Shown: positions 36,673 through 45,885 of the stretch, one piece after another
How the letters are laid out: every line of letters starts with the position of its first letter
Numbering within the stretch: the first letter of the stretch is position 1
Origin: Hyphomicrobiales bacterium
GTDB lineage: Bacteria > Pseudomonadota > Alphaproteobacteria > Rhizobiales > Rhizobiaceae
Reading direction: 5' to 3'
Assembly: GCA_900468805.1 (NCBI GenBank)
Contig: UEIF01000004.1
Span: 250,951-314,950 of the forward strand
DNA length: 64,000 nucleotides
The notes under the pieces: model-generated
The model's database searches: none
Seen by the model: only the letters and a program-made list of their open reading frames with translations
Told to the model about the DNA's origin: nothing
Translations under genes and position numbers: made by a program

Positions 36673-38337
36673 CTATTCAAGAAATGTCATCGGGTTGACC
36701 GGGGAGGCGTCCTTGCGGACTTCGAAGTGGACCTGCGGCTGCTTCACGTCGCCGCTCATACCCGACACGGCAACCGTCTGGCCACGCTGGATCTTCTGAC
36801 CGCGGGCGACGCTCAGCGTATCGGCGTTGCCGTAGACGGTGACGGTGCCGTCATCGTGACGGACAAGAACAGTATTGCCGAGCTCTTTCAGGCCGTTGCC
36901 GGCATAGATAACGACGCCATTTTCGGCGGCCTTGATCGGCGTGCCCTGCGGAACCGAGATGTCGATGCCGTCATTGCGGCTGCCGTTGACATTGGCGCCA
37001 TAGGCCGCGATCACCTGGCCGCGAACCGGCCAGCGATATTTGCCGATGCCGGTGGCTTCCGGAGCGGCAGCGCTGACATCGGATTTTTTCTCGACGTCAT
37101 CGACCGTCTGCGTGGCGGCAGGAGCCTTATAGGGCGCCGGCTGCGCGGAGGCGGTCTGGACCGGTGCGCTTGCCGACTGGGCGGGCTTTACCTGATCGAC
37201 CTTCTGCGCCGGAATGGAGGCAGTCTTGATCGTATCGGCGGAAGCCCCGCCATTCGGGATCTTCAGCTCCTGGCCGATGCGGATCGAGCTTGCCGACAGG
37301 TTGTTGGCGGCCTTGATGTCGTCAACGTTGGCACCTGTCGCCCTGGCGATCTTGGCAAGAGAGTCACCCTGCTTGACCGTGTAGGTACCGACAGCACCCT
37401 TCGGATCCTTGCCGGCGCCGGCGGGAAGCTTGCCTGTCGGGTCCGCGCTTGCGACGGTCTTGTCGCGAGCGGAATTGGCGCCCGGAACAACAGCCACTTT
37501 CTGTTCCTGGCCCTTCGTCGGCTGCGGCAGATCGCCCGGTTTGGAAAGGTCAGCGGACTGGGCTGCGGCCTTGGCGGCATTGTTGCCACCATTAAAGGTC
37601 GGGATGAGGATCGCCTGGCCGGGCTGGGCGGCAGATGCCGTCTTCAGATTGTTGACGCGCAGGATTTCCTTTTCCGGAACGCCGTAGCGACGGGAAAGCA
37701 CGGCGATGTTCTCACCGGGACGTAGCGTGACGGAGGGCGCATTTGCGCCGGACCAGCCGGAGACCTTCGGCGTCGTGCCTGTAGTCAGCGTATCGGGCGC
37801 AACCTTCGGAGCTGCCGCGGCCGGTGAAATACGGTCAGGCTTCGGAGCGGACGGGAACGGCTGGGCGAGAGCGACGTCCCTCTCCCGCTGACGCGGGGAA
37901 ACTGAGCCTGCGCTTGGCGGCGAGAGGTCGGAACGCTGAACGGAAACCGGTGTGGATGCCATCCGCGCGCTGGAGCCGACCGGCTCATAGCTCGGACGGC
38001 CCGGATAAGGCTGGCTCATGCCCTGATTGTTGGAGGCATACACCGGCCGGCCCTGGTTATTCGCGCCATACCCCGGCTGACCCTGATTGTTCCCGGCATA
38101 GGCCGGCTGGATGGCTGAGCCGCCGAGATCCGCGCGCGGCACCGGATCACCCTGTGCGCCATTGAAACCTCTGCGGGGGATGGAATTTGTCGTCATCTGA
38201 TCCTGCCCAGAGGAGGAAAACAGACTACCGAACCGTGTCACATCGGAGCTGCAGCCTGTTGCTGCACTCGCCAGCAAGGCGACGACCAGGAGGTTACCAG
38301 CCGACTTCCCAAACTTCGGCGAAAGACTGAAACGCAT
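36673..38337 (-). CDS. LysM/M23-domain envelope protein, degenerate LytM (NlpD/DipM-like)
   Basis: 554 residues. A lipoprotein-like signal (LLVVALLASAATGC) is followed by a low-complexity Asn/Gly/Gln stretch (about residues 70-100) and two LysM domains (LRPGENIAVLSRRYG near 205, VKQGDSLAKIARATG near 325). The C-terminal LytM/M23 domain starts at YRWPVRGQVIAAYG. Catalytic zinc ligands are missing: the expected HxGxD reads NDGID, and the expected His in the second motif reads YGNAD. NlpD and EnvC of E. coli are likewise inactive and instead activate amidases at the division site. Such a role here is inference. ATG 38337 was chosen. Confidence 0.9.
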   Translation of the reverse strand: MRFSLSPKFGKSAGNLLVVALLASAATGCSSDVTRFGSLFSSSGQDQMTTNSIPRRGFNGAQGDPVPRADLGGSAIQPAYAGNNQGQPGYGANNQGRPVYASNNQGMSQPYPGRPSYEPVGSSARMASTPVSVQRSDLSPPSAGSVSPRQRERDVALAQPFPSAPKPDRISPAAAAPKVAPDTLTTGTTPKVSGWSGANAPSVTLRPGENIAVLSRRYGVPEKEILRVNNLKTASAAQPGQAILIPTFNGGNNAAKAAAQSADLSKPGDLPQPTKGQEQKVAVVPGANSARDKTVASADPTGKLPAGAGKDPKGAVGTYTVKQGDSLAKIARATGANVDDIKAANNLSASSIRIGQELKIPNGGASADTIKTASIPAQKVDQVKPAQSASAPVQTASAQPAPYKAPAATQTVDDVEKKSDVSAAAPEATGIGKYRWPVRGQVIAAYGANVNGSRNDGIDISVPQGTPIKAAENGVVIYAGNGLKELGNTVLVRHDDGTVTVYGNADTLSVARGQKIQRGQTVAVSGMSGDVKQPQVHFEVRKDASPVNPMTFLE

Positions 38338-38499
38338 GACTCGACCCACTTAGAACGCAACCATTTGTGAATCTATTAAAGCGCGTTAGTATTACCACGC
38401 GGTTAAGATGCTGGAATCAGTGCTATATTTTTGAGAACTTGATAACCATAGTTTGCGGGCGAAAAATCATAGCCCGCCGGCCCTTGAGCCAGATGCCGG

Positions 38500-39153
38500 T
38501 TAAAGCTGAGAAGCGAGCCGGGGAATGATCGGCAGGTAGGGAGCGTCGAAGAGCTCTTCCCGCTCAAAGCGGCTGCCGGTTTTCGTCAGCCGAACCATCC
38601 TGCATTCATTTTCGGAGATGATCAGCGGCGCGATCATGGAGCCGCCGGAAACGAGCTGATCGGAATAGAAGCGCGGCATGGAACTAAAGGCAGCGGTGAC
38701 CAGGATGCGATCGAAGGTGCCCTCGCCCTGCATGCCGGCGCTGCCATCGGCCTGACGGATGATGATGTTGCGCAGGCTTAAATTTTCCACGCGGCGCTGC
38801 GCCGAAAGCGTCAGCGTCTTATAGCGATCGACTGTCAGCACGCGTTCGGCAATACGACCGATGACCGCCGCGGTGAAGCCGCTGCCTGTGCCGATTTCGA
38901 GTACGCGCTGGCCGGGGCGGACTTTCAGATGATGCAGGAGGCGGACGGCAAAATCGACGCCTTCGAGAAAGGAACCGCAATCAATCGGAATGGTGCGGCT
39001 GGAATAGGCATTCTCGACGAACTGCGGCGGCACGAAGAGCGAGCGCGGTGTCTGCTCGACTGCGGTCAGCAAATCGATGTCGGAAATGCCTTCTGCTCGC
39101 AATCTGAGGACCAGCGCTGCAAAGCCTTCCTTCTCGGCCAGTTTCGCCGTCAC
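38500..39153 (-). CDS. pcm: Protein-L-isoaspartate O-methyltransferase
   Basis: 217 residues. PIMT landmarks are [20 protein letters not shown] (with the conserved AY region) and the SAM loop [16 protein letters not shown], then LIAPL-type [10 protein letters not shown]. It methylates isoaspartyl residues to allow repair of damaged proteins. Its ATG overlaps the surE stop by four bases; surE and pcm are a classic pair. Confidence 0.94.
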   Translation of the reverse strand: MTAKLAEKEGFAALVLRLRAEGISDIDLLTAVEQTPRSLFVPPQFVENAYSSRTIPIDCGSFLEGVDFAVRLLHHLKVRPGQRVLEIGTGSGFTAAVIGRIAERVLTVDRYKTLTLSAQRRVENLSLRNIIIRQADGSAGMQGEGTFDRILVTAAFSSMPRFYSDQLVSGGSMIAPLIISENECRMVRLTKTGSRFEREELFDAPYLPIIPRLASQL

Positions 39154-39923
39154 CCCTTTACTCCATGTCCGAGGGCCCGCGCCACGCGGTCCGTCACGGA
39201 ATAATCGGTCAGATCCAGTTTCAAAGGTGTTACCGAAATCTTATTATGCTTCAGCGCGTGAATATCGCTACCCTCGGTGAAGGCGCCGGCACGTTCGCCG
39301 AATTTCAGCCAGTAATAGGGAAAGCCGCGGCCGTCGGTGCGCGCATCGACCTGCAGGTTGAAGGCAAGCTTACCCTGCGCCGTCACTTCCACACCCTCGA
39401 CTTCATCAGGACGACAGTTCGGGAAGTTGAGATTCAGGAAGGTGCCCTCGGGCAGATCGACCGTCATCAGCTTTTCGAGCAGCGCTGGCGCATGCGCTTC
39501 GCAGACCTCCCAGGGCAGGATGCGCGCGCCGTCATCATAGACATAGGCCTGGCTGAGGGCGAAGGAGCGCACGCCCTGCATCGTGCCCTCGATGGCGCCG
39601 GCGATCGTGCCGGAATAGGTTACGTCGTCGGCGACGTTGGAGCCGGAATTGACGCCGGACAGCACCAGGTCCGGCTTGATGTCCAGCACCTGCTTGATGC
39701 CCATGATGACGCAATCGGTCGGCGTGCCGCGCAGCGCGTAGTGCTTGTCGGAGATCTTCCGGAGCCTCAGCGGCTCCGAAAGGCTGAGCGAATGCGCAAG
39801 GCCGCTCTGGTCGGTTTCGGGAGCGACGATCCAGACGTCGTCCGAAAGCGTCCTTGCAATCCGTTCCAGCGCACCCAGGCCCTCGGCATGGATACCGTCG
39901 TCATTCGTCAGCAGGATGCGCAT
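39150..39923 (-). CDS. surE: 5'/3'-nucleotidase SurE
   Basis: 257 residues. The metal-binding N-terminus [15 protein letters not shown] (D8, D9), [20 protein letters not shown] and the LNLNFPNC motif are all present. SurE removes phosphate from nucleoside monophosphates in stationary phase and stress. It lies 4 bases after serS and overlaps pcm, giving a serS-surE-pcm unit. Confidence 0.96.
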   Translation of the reverse strand: MRILLTNDDGIHAEGLGALERIARTLSDDVWIVAPETDQSGLAHSLSLSEPLRLRKISDKHYALRGTPTDCVIMGIKQVLDIKPDLVLSGVNSGSNVADDVTYSGTIAGAIEGTMQGVRSFALSQAYVYDDGARILPWEVCEAHAPALLEKLMTVDLPEGTFLNLNFPNCRPDEVEGVEVTAQGKLAFNLQVDARTDGRGFPYYWLKFGERAGAFTEGSDIHALKHNKISVTPLKLDLTDYSVTDRVARALGHGVKG

Positions 39924-39927
39924 TATC

Positions 39928-41211
39928 TCAGGCCGCCCGTTCGATCTTCGTCAGGCCGCCCATATAGGGCTGCAAAACGTCCGGAATCGTGACCGAACCA
40001 TCCTCGTTCAGATAATTTTCGAGAACCGCGATCAGGCAACGGCCGACCGCCGTTCCGGAGCCGTTCAGCGTGTGGACGAACTTTGTCGCCTTGTCGTCCT
40101 TGCCGCGGTAGCGAGCGTTCATGCGACGCGCCTGAAAATCGCCGCAGAGCGAGCAGGACGAGATTTCGCGAAACGCGTTCTGTCCCGGCAGCCAGACTTC
40201 GAGGTCGTAAGTCTTGCGCGAGCCGAAGCCCATATCACCGGTGCACAGCGTCATGGTGCGGAAATGCAGGCCGAGGCGCTTCAGCACCTCTTCCGCACAG
40301 GCCGTCATGCGCTCATGCTCGGCGAGCGAGCTTTCAGCGTCGGTGATCGAGACCAGCTCGCACTTCCAGAATTGATGCTGGCGCAGCATGCCGCGCGTAT
40401 CGCGGCCGGCAGAGCCTGCCTCCGAACGGAAGGACGGCGTGAGCGCAGTGAAGCGCAGCGGCAGCTTTTCCTGATCGAGGATTTCTTCGCGAACCAGGTT
40501 GGTCAGCGTCACTTCCGCAGTCGGAATGAGGTAGCGGCCATCCGTCGTCTTGAAGAGATCCTCTTCGAACTTCGGCAGATTACCGGTGCCGAACAGTGCC
40601 TCGTTGCGCACCATCAACGGGGAGGAAACTTCGGTGTAGCCATGCTCGGTCGTGTGGAGATCGATCATGAACTGGCCGAGCGCACGCTCCAGTCTGGCGA
40701 GCGGACCGGTCAAAACCGTGAAGCGCGAGCCGGAGAGCTTGGCGGCGCGCTCGAAATCCATATAGCCGAGGGCTTCGCCGATTTCGAAATGCTCTTTCGG
40801 CTTATGGTTCCAGCGCGGCTTCTCGCCGACGGTACGGGTCACGACATTGTCATGTTCGTCCTTGCCGACAGGCACCTCGTCGAGCGGCACGTTCGGGATG
40901 CGCGAGAGCTGGTCGTAGAGCTCGGCGGAAAGCGTCCGCTCCTCCTCCTCGGCTGCGGGCAGCGTCACCTTGATGTCGGCGACCTCGGCCTTCAGCCTTT
41001 CGGCAAGTTCGGTGTTCTTCTGTCCCATGGCCGCGCCGATCTCCTTGGAAGCGGCGTTGCGGCGGGACAGCAGATCCTGCGCTTTCTGCACGGCGGAGCG
41101 GCGCTTTTCGTCAAGGGCGATGAGAGATTGCGACAGAGGTTCCGCACTGCGCTTTGCAAGGGCAGCATCGAGAGCCTCGGGATTCTCACGGATCCATTTG
41201 ATATCGAGCAT
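39928..41211 (-). CDS. serS: Serine-tRNA ligase
   Basis: 427 residues. A coiled-coil tRNA-binding arm covers about residues 30-105. The class II core follows, with motif 2 [20 protein letters not shown] and motif 3 [19 protein letters not shown], plus [16 protein letters not shown]. It charges tRNA-Ser. [11 protein letters not shown] at 41211 fits the family start; seven further codons upstream are open but not conserved. Confidence 0.97.
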   Translation of the reverse strand: MLDIKWIRENPEALDAALAKRSAEPLSQSLIALDEKRRSAVQKAQDLLSRRNAASKEIGAAMGQKNTELAERLKAEVADIKVTLPAAEEEERTLSAELYDQLSRIPNVPLDEVPVGKDEHDNVVTRTVGEKPRWNHKPKEHFEIGEALGYMDFERAAKLSGSRFTVLTGPLARLERALGQFMIDLHTTEHGYTEVSSPLMVRNEALFGTGNLPKFEEDLFKTTDGRYLIPTAEVTLTNLVREEILDQEKLPLRFTALTPSFRSEAGSAGRDTRGMLRQHQFWKCELVSITDAESSLAEHERMTACAEEVLKRLGLHFRTMTLCTGDMGFGSRKTYDLEVWLPGQNAFREISSCSLCGDFQARRMNARYRGKDDKATKFVHTLNGSGTAVGRCLIAVLENYLNEDGSVTIPDVLQPYMGGLTKIERAA

Positions 41212-41304
41212 CGTCGTTCCAGATCGTTTCAACAGAATGAACCGGTCGGAGGAAACCCCGACCGGATGGGAAACGGCAGAACTCAGAGAAATGTCCTGAT
41301 GCGC

Positions 41305-42132
41305 TCAGACGCTGTCCGTCTTGGCGACATCGGAGGATTCGGAGGCCTCTTCAACCGCCTGCTTGGAACGCTGACGCTCCACGAGTCGTGCCGCGTAGAT
41401 GGAAATCTCGTAGAGAAGGATCGTCGGCAGCGCAAGGCCGATCTGGGACATGGGATCGGGCGGCGTCAGGACCGCGGCCACGACGAAGGCCAGCACGATC
41501 GCGAACTTGCGCTTTTCGGAGAGCCATTGCGACGTAAGAAGCCCGACGCGGGCAAGAAGCGTGGTGATGACCGGAAGTTGGAAGACGAGGCCGAAGGAGA
41601 AGACCAGCGTCATGATGAGGCTCAAATATTCCGAAACCTTCGGCAGGAGCGAGATCGCCACCTCGTCATGGCCCGGTGCCTGCTGCATCGACAGGAAGAA
41701 CCACATGACCATTGGCGTGAAGAAGAAATAGACCAGCGCGCCGCCCATGAGGAACAGGATCGGCGAAGCGACAAGGAACGGCAGGAAGGCCTGGCGTTCG
41801 TTCTTGTAGAGGCCGGGAGCGACGAACTTGTAGATCTGCGCTGCAATGATCGGGAAAGCGATCACCAGGCCGCCGAACATGGCAACCTTGACCTGCGTGA
41901 AGAAGAATTCCTGCGGTGCCGTATAGATGAGCTGCGCCTTCTCGACATCGAGATGAGCCCAGCTGACAGCAAGCTTGTAGGGGAAGACGAGGTAGTTGAA
42001 GATATGCTTGGCGAAAACGAAGCACACGATGAAGGCAATGAAAAATGCCGCAATCGACCAGATGAGCCGCTTGCGCAGCTCCATGAGGTGTTCAATCAAC
42101 GGCTGCGGCTTGTCTTCTGTTTCACCGCTCAT
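41305..42132 (-). CDS. tatC: Sec-independent translocase subunit TatC
   Basis: 275 residues with six transmembrane helices and the TatC signatures QPLIEHLMELRKRLIWSI at the N-terminus and FGLVFQLPVI in the fourth helix region. With TatB it binds twin-arginine signal peptides of folded proteins. Its start overlaps the tatB stop (ATGA). The 173-base gap from its stop to the serS stop side suggests serS has its own promoter or shares this one. Confidence 0.96.
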   Translation of the reverse strand: MSGETEDKPQPLIEHLMELRKRLIWSIAAFFIAFIVCFVFAKHIFNYLVFPYKLAVSWAHLDVEKAQLIYTAPQEFFFTQVKVAMFGGLVIAFPIIAAQIYKFVAPGLYKNERQAFLPFLVASPILFLMGGALVYFFFTPMVMWFFLSMQQAPGHDEVAISLLPKVSEYLSLIMTLVFSFGLVFQLPVITTLLARVGLLTSQWLSEKRKFAIVLAFVVAAVLTPPDPMSQIGLALPTILLYEISIYAARLVERQRSKQAVEEASESSDVAKTDSV

Positions 42133-42740
42133 GCCTCATCCTTCTTTTTTCTTACGGCCGGCGTCTTGATTTCGGTCGGCTTCTTCGTTGCCGCAGCGCG
42201 CTTCGGCTTTTCAACCGGGGCGGCAACCAGTGCGACCGCGGCAGCCTTGTCTGCCGCCTTCACGCGCGGCTTGCGTACGGCCTTCGGCTTTTCGGTCACG
42301 GCAACCGTCGCAACAGGCTGAGGCGCGGGAACGATCGGTGGCGTCTCCGGCAAGCTCATCGAAGGCACCGGCACAGACACGTCCGCAGGAGGCACTTCCG
42401 TCTTGTTCCCACCGCCCTGCTCTACCGGCGTATCGACTTTCGTCGAATTCTGCAGGTCGGCCTTCATCTCGTTGCCCATCTGGCGCAGCGGGTTCATCGC
42501 CTCGCGCAGGCTGTTGACCGGGTTCAGACTCTGGGCGTCACTGATCGTGCGGCGCACGTCGTCAAGCTCGGCTTCGCGCAGCGCTTCGTCGAACTGGGCA
42601 CGAAATTCGCCCGCGACCTTGCGGGCACGTGCAGTCATCTTGCCGAAAGCGCGCAGCATCGGCGGCAAATCCTTGGGACCGACGACCACGATCAAAACGA
42701 CCGCGATAACCAAAAGCTCGGTCCAGCCAATATCGAACAT
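42129..42740 (-). CDS. tatB: Sec-independent translocase subunit TatB
   Basis: 203 residues. The N-terminal helix FDIGWTELLVIAVVLIVVVG with the hinge GPKDLPPMLRAFGKM is typical of TatB. An amphipathic helix follows, then a long Pro/Ala/Lys-rich tail (KPKAVRKPRVKAADKAAA) that is variable in the family. It is the signal-peptide receptor partner of TatC and lies 51 bases after tatA. Confidence 0.94.
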   Translation of the reverse strand: MFDIGWTELLVIAVVLIVVVGPKDLPPMLRAFGKMTARARKVAGEFRAQFDEALREAELDDVRRTISDAQSLNPVNSLREAMNPLRQMGNEMKADLQNSTKVDTPVEQGGGNKTEVPPADVSVPVPSMSLPETPPIVPAPQPVATVAVTEKPKAVRKPRVKAADKAAAVALVAAPVEKPKRAAATKKPTEIKTPAVRKKKDEA

Positions 42741-42791
42741 GCAAGGCTCCTGAACGGGCGGCGCGGGGGCTGCGCCCTTTCCCGTAGGTGA

Positions 42792-42983
42792 TTACTTCGT
42801 TTCGTCGGCCTTGTGATCAACGGTCTTGCCCGTCTCCGGCGCGTCCTCGTCCGTCATGCCCTTCTTGAAGCTCTTGATGCCCTTGGCGACGTCGCCCATC
42901 AGTTCCGGGATCTTGCCGCGACCGAACAACAACAGCACGATGGCCAGAACGATAAGCCAGTGCCACATGCTAAAAGAACCCAT
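42792..42983 (-). CDS. tatA: Sec-independent translocase subunit TatA
   Basis: 63 residues, the expected small size. One membrane helix ([18 protein letters not shown]), the hinge [20 protein letters not shown] and an acidic end DEDAPETG. Multiple copies form the Tat pore. First gene of tatA-tatB-tatC. Confidence 0.96.
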   Translation of the reverse strand: MGSFSMWHWLIVLAIVLLLFGRGKIPELMGDVAKGIKSFKKGMTDEDAPETGKTVDHKADETK

Positions 42984-43166
42984 TACGCATACTCCCTGTT
43001 GCGATGTTCCTTCGATGTAAGAATTTCCGATACGGTTTCCAACATCAATCCTTCTGGATTGAGCTTAATGTCACGGTATCGGCCTTTGTGACAAGTCATT
43101 CATCCATCGAAAAGTCGTGATTGACATTGTTTTGCGCGGGCGTGGCAAAAGCAAGACCAAGCTTCG

Positions 43167-43889
43167 TCATTCCTCGGAAGCGCCGCCGGGGGCCAGCAGT
43201 CCGAGTTCCTCGAGATCCAACTGGGTGATCGGGTCCTCGTCCTCGGTCAGTTCGTCGTTCATCAGGGGAGACGGAATATTGAAATTGGCGGGAATGCGGC
43301 CCGACAGGAGGCCGGCGCCCTTCAATTCTTCGAGACCCGGCAGGTCGCGCAATTCCTCGAGGCCGAAATGGTCGAGGAAGTCCCGCGTCGTGCCAAGTGT
43401 GACCGGACGGCCAGGTGTGCGCCGGCGACCGCGGAAACGCACCCAGCCCGCTTCCATCAGCACGTCGAGTGTGCCACGGGAGGTCTGGACGCCTCTGATA
43501 TCTTCGATCTCGGCGCGCGTCACCGGCTGGTGATAGGCGATGATCGCCAGCACTTCGAGTGCTGCGCGGGAAAGCTTTTTTACCTCGTTCTCGTCGCGGC
43601 GAATGACGAAGGAGAGATCGGCGGCAGTGCGGAAGGCCCAGGCGCTGTCGACCTGGACGAGATTGACGCCGCGCGGCGCGTACTGCTCCTTCAGGCGCAG
43701 CATGATCTCATGCGCATTCGAGCCCTTCGGCAGGCGTTCGGTGATGAAGCCTTCGGATACCGGCTGGGCGGAGGCGAAAACCAGCGCTTCGGCTATGCGC
43801 TCCGCTTCAATCTCGGCCTGCAGATCGCGGGAATCACCCTCGCCTTCCAAGTCTTCGCCTTCAAAATCCTCGTCTCGCGCGTCGATCAA
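43167..43889 (-). CDS. scpB: Segregation and condensation protein B
   Basis: 240 residues. The two winged-helix domains typical of ScpB include EALVFASAQPVSEGFITERL and LEVLAIIAYHQPVTRAEIED, IRGVQTSRGTLDVLMEAGW. The acidic ends are longer than in Bacillus ScpB. It forms the SMC-ScpAB condensin complex. Its start overlaps the scpA stop (ATGA), so the two are made together. Confidence 0.95.
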   Translation of the reverse strand: MIDARDEDFEGEDLEGEGDSRDLQAEIEAERIAEALVFASAQPVSEGFITERLPKGSNAHEIMLRLKEQYAPRGVNLVQVDSAWAFRTAADLSFVIRRDENEVKKLSRAALEVLAIIAYHQPVTRAEIEDIRGVQTSRGTLDVLMEAGWVRFRGRRRTPGRPVTLGTTRDFLDHFGLEELRDLPGLEELKGAGLLSGRIPANFNIPSPLMNDELTEDEDPITQLDLEELGLLAPGGASEE

Positions 43890-44746
43890 TCCGACTGCTC
43901 CTGTTCGACCACCTGCAGGGTGGCATGGTTCGGGCCCCGGCGCATGTAGATCGGCTGGAAGGCGCCGTCCTGGCGTAGTTCGAGCTTGCCTTCGCGCGCC
44001 AGCTCCAGCGAGGCGGCAAAGGCGCTGGCGATAGCGGTGACGCGTTCGGCAGGGCTTGCGAGATAGCGCAGCAAATATTGTTCGAGGACCGTCCAGTCGA
44101 CGATATCGCCGATCAGTTGGGTCAACAGTTCACGAGCATCGGTGAGCGACCAGACAGTGCGGCGTTCGATGGTCACCTGGGTGATCGCGTGACGCTGGCG
44201 CAACGCCGCATAGGCGCTCAGCAGGTCATAGAGATTTGCATCATAATCGGACTGCTGGCGATCCGGGATATGCTCGGGTGCGCCGCGGGCGAAGATATCG
44301 CGGCCGAGCCGGTTGCGGTTGACGAGGCCATCGGCAACCTGGCGCATCGCTTCCAGACGCTTCAGGCGGAAGGCAAGCGTTGCGGCCATCTCCTCACCCG
44401 AGGGGCCATCGTCCTTGACCTGCTGAGGGATCAGCAATCGAGACTTCAGATAAGCAAGCCAGGCTGCCATGACGAGATAGTCGGCGGCAAGCTCAATGCG
44501 GATACGCCGCGCGCTTTCGACGAACTGCAGATATTGCTCGGCAAGCGCCAGAACGGAAATACGCGACAGATCGACCTTCTGGTTACGGGCAAGATAAAGC
44601 AGCAGGTCGAGCGGACCTTCGAAGCCGGCGACATCGATGACCAGCGCGGGCTCGTGGGTGGAACGCTCAGAGCCATTCTCCTGCCACAGCTTGTCCATCG
44701 GCGTCGACGCCGCCTGAGACCGGTCCGTGCTCTTGATCGTGTTCAC
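43886..44746 (-). CDS. scpA: Segregation and condensation protein A
   Basis: 286 residues. The kleisin N-terminal motif FEGPLDLLLYLARNQKVDLS is clear, followed by YLVMAAWLAYLKSRLLIP and the C-terminal winged helix. GTG 44746 is preceded by GGGTAGG; an internal ATG at 44698 is also possible. It bridges the SMC heads together with ScpB. nagZ lies 16 bases upstream, and this nagZ-scpA-scpB order is common in rhizobia. Confidence 0.93.
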   Translation of the reverse strand: MNTIKSTDRSQAASTPMDKLWQENGSERSTHEPALVIDVAGFEGPLDLLLYLARNQKVDLSRISVLALAEQYLQFVESARRIRIELAADYLVMAAWLAYLKSRLLIPQQVKDDGPSGEEMAATLAFRLKRLEAMRQVADGLVNRNRLGRDIFARGAPEHIPDRQQSDYDANLYDLLSAYAALRQRHAITQVTIERRTVWSLTDARELLTQLIGDIVDWTVLEQYLLRYLASPAERVTAIASAFAASLELAREGKLELRQDGAFQPIYMRRGPNHATLQVVEQEQSD

Positions 44747-44762
44747 CCTACCCTGCCTCTGC

Positions 44763-45776
44763 TCAAGCTATCGCAAACATGGCGTCGAATTCTGCCCTTA
44801 TCGCCGCCTCGTCCGCAGCATCCGGCGTCGGAAAACCTTCCTCCACCGCTCGTGCCCGCTCGTGCGCGGGGCCTGTCAGCGGTGGAACATTTGCCACGAC
44901 ATCGCGCATCTCGTCCATATGGCCGTTGCAGTGCAGCACGATATCGCAGCCACCGGCAATGATATTCGCCGCACGCTCGCCAATTGTACCGGAAAGCGCG
45001 TTCATCGAGGTGTCGTCTGACAGTAGCAATCCCTTGAAGCCGATCTCGGTGCGGATCACCTCATCGATCACCTTCCGGGAAGTGGTCGCCGGATTATCCG
45101 GATCGATCGCCGTGAAGACGACATGGCAGGTCATCGCCATCAACTCGTCCTTCATGTCAACGAAGGGCTGGAAGTCGTGGGCTGCAAGCTCCTCGCGCGA
45201 CACCGTCACAACGGGCAGCTCCAGATGCGAATCCGCAAAGCCACGCCCATGGCCCGGCATGTGCTTCATGACCGGAAGCAAGCCACCGGCTTTCAATCCC
45301 TCGGCGGCTGCCCGGCCCATTTCCGTGACGGTGACGGGATCGCCGCCATAGGCTCTGTTGCCGATGACATTGCTGCTGCCCTCAACCGGCACGTCCAGCA
45401 CCGGCAGGCAATCGACATTGATGCCGAACCGCCGGAGATCGAAGGCATGCAGGCGCGACATCAGCCAGGAGGCGCGCAGCCCAAGCGAGCGGTCGCGGCG
45501 ATAGAGATCGCCGAGCGCCTGTCCAGGCGGATAATGCTGCAGGATCGGCGGACGGATACGTTGGACACGTCCGCCTTCCTGATCGATCAGCACAGGCGCA
45601 TGCCAGCCGACACATTCGCGCAGCTCGGCAACAAGATCGCCGATCTGCTGCGCTTCGGAAATATTTCGCCCGAAGAGGATGAAGCCCCAAGGGCGTTCAG
45701 CCCTGTAGAAGGCCTTCTCTTCGTCGGTCAGCTTGAGGCCGCTGCAGCCGAGGATCATTGCTTTTGATTCGGTCAT
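44763..45776 (-). CDS. nagZ: Beta-N-acetylhexosaminidase NagZ
   Basis: 337 residues of glycoside hydrolase family 3. The signature KHMPGHGRGFADSHLELP with the His/Asp dyad, the GRNISEAQQIGDLVAELR segment and the nucleophile region LLLSDDTSMNAL are present. It removes N-acetylglucosamine from peptidoglycan fragments during recycling and so makes the AmpR-inducing muropeptides. The frame is open far upstream, but homology begins at ATG 45776. Confidence 0.95.
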   Translation of the reverse strand: MTESKAMILGCSGLKLTDEEKAFYRAERPWGFILFGRNISEAQQIGDLVAELRECVGWHAPVLIDQEGGRVQRIRPPILQHYPPGQALGDLYRRDRSLGLRASWLMSRLHAFDLRRFGINVDCLPVLDVPVEGSSNVIGNRAYGGDPVTVTEMGRAAAEGLKAGGLLPVMKHMPGHGRGFADSHLELPVVTVSREELAAHDFQPFVDMKDELMAMTCHVVFTAIDPDNPATTSRKVIDEVIRTEIGFKGLLLSDDTSMNALSGTIGERAANIIAGGCDIVLHCNGHMDEMRDVVANVPPLTGPAHERARAVEEGFPTPDAADEAAIRAEFDAMFAIA

Positions 45777-45832
45777 ACTCGAATCATAAGGGCCGCCCCG
45801 CGAATTGCGAGCAAGGTCAAGCGCGATCCCAC

Positions 45833-45862
45833 AAAAAAAGAACGGCGGGACAAGCCCGCCGC
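45833..45862 (-). terminator. Rho-independent terminator of the SPOR gene
   Basis: On the minus strand GCGGCGGG and CCCGCCGT (one G-T pair) enclose CTTGT, followed by TCTTTTTTTG. It lies 23 bases after the SPOR gene stop and 57 bases before the nagZ start. Confidence 0.8.
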
Positions 45863-45885
45863 TCCGATAGGAATATCCAAAAAGC

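Noticed and set aside
39745..42321. 858-codon open frame opposite surE, serS and tatC
   Set aside because: It spans several confident genes on the other strand and has no recognisable motif.
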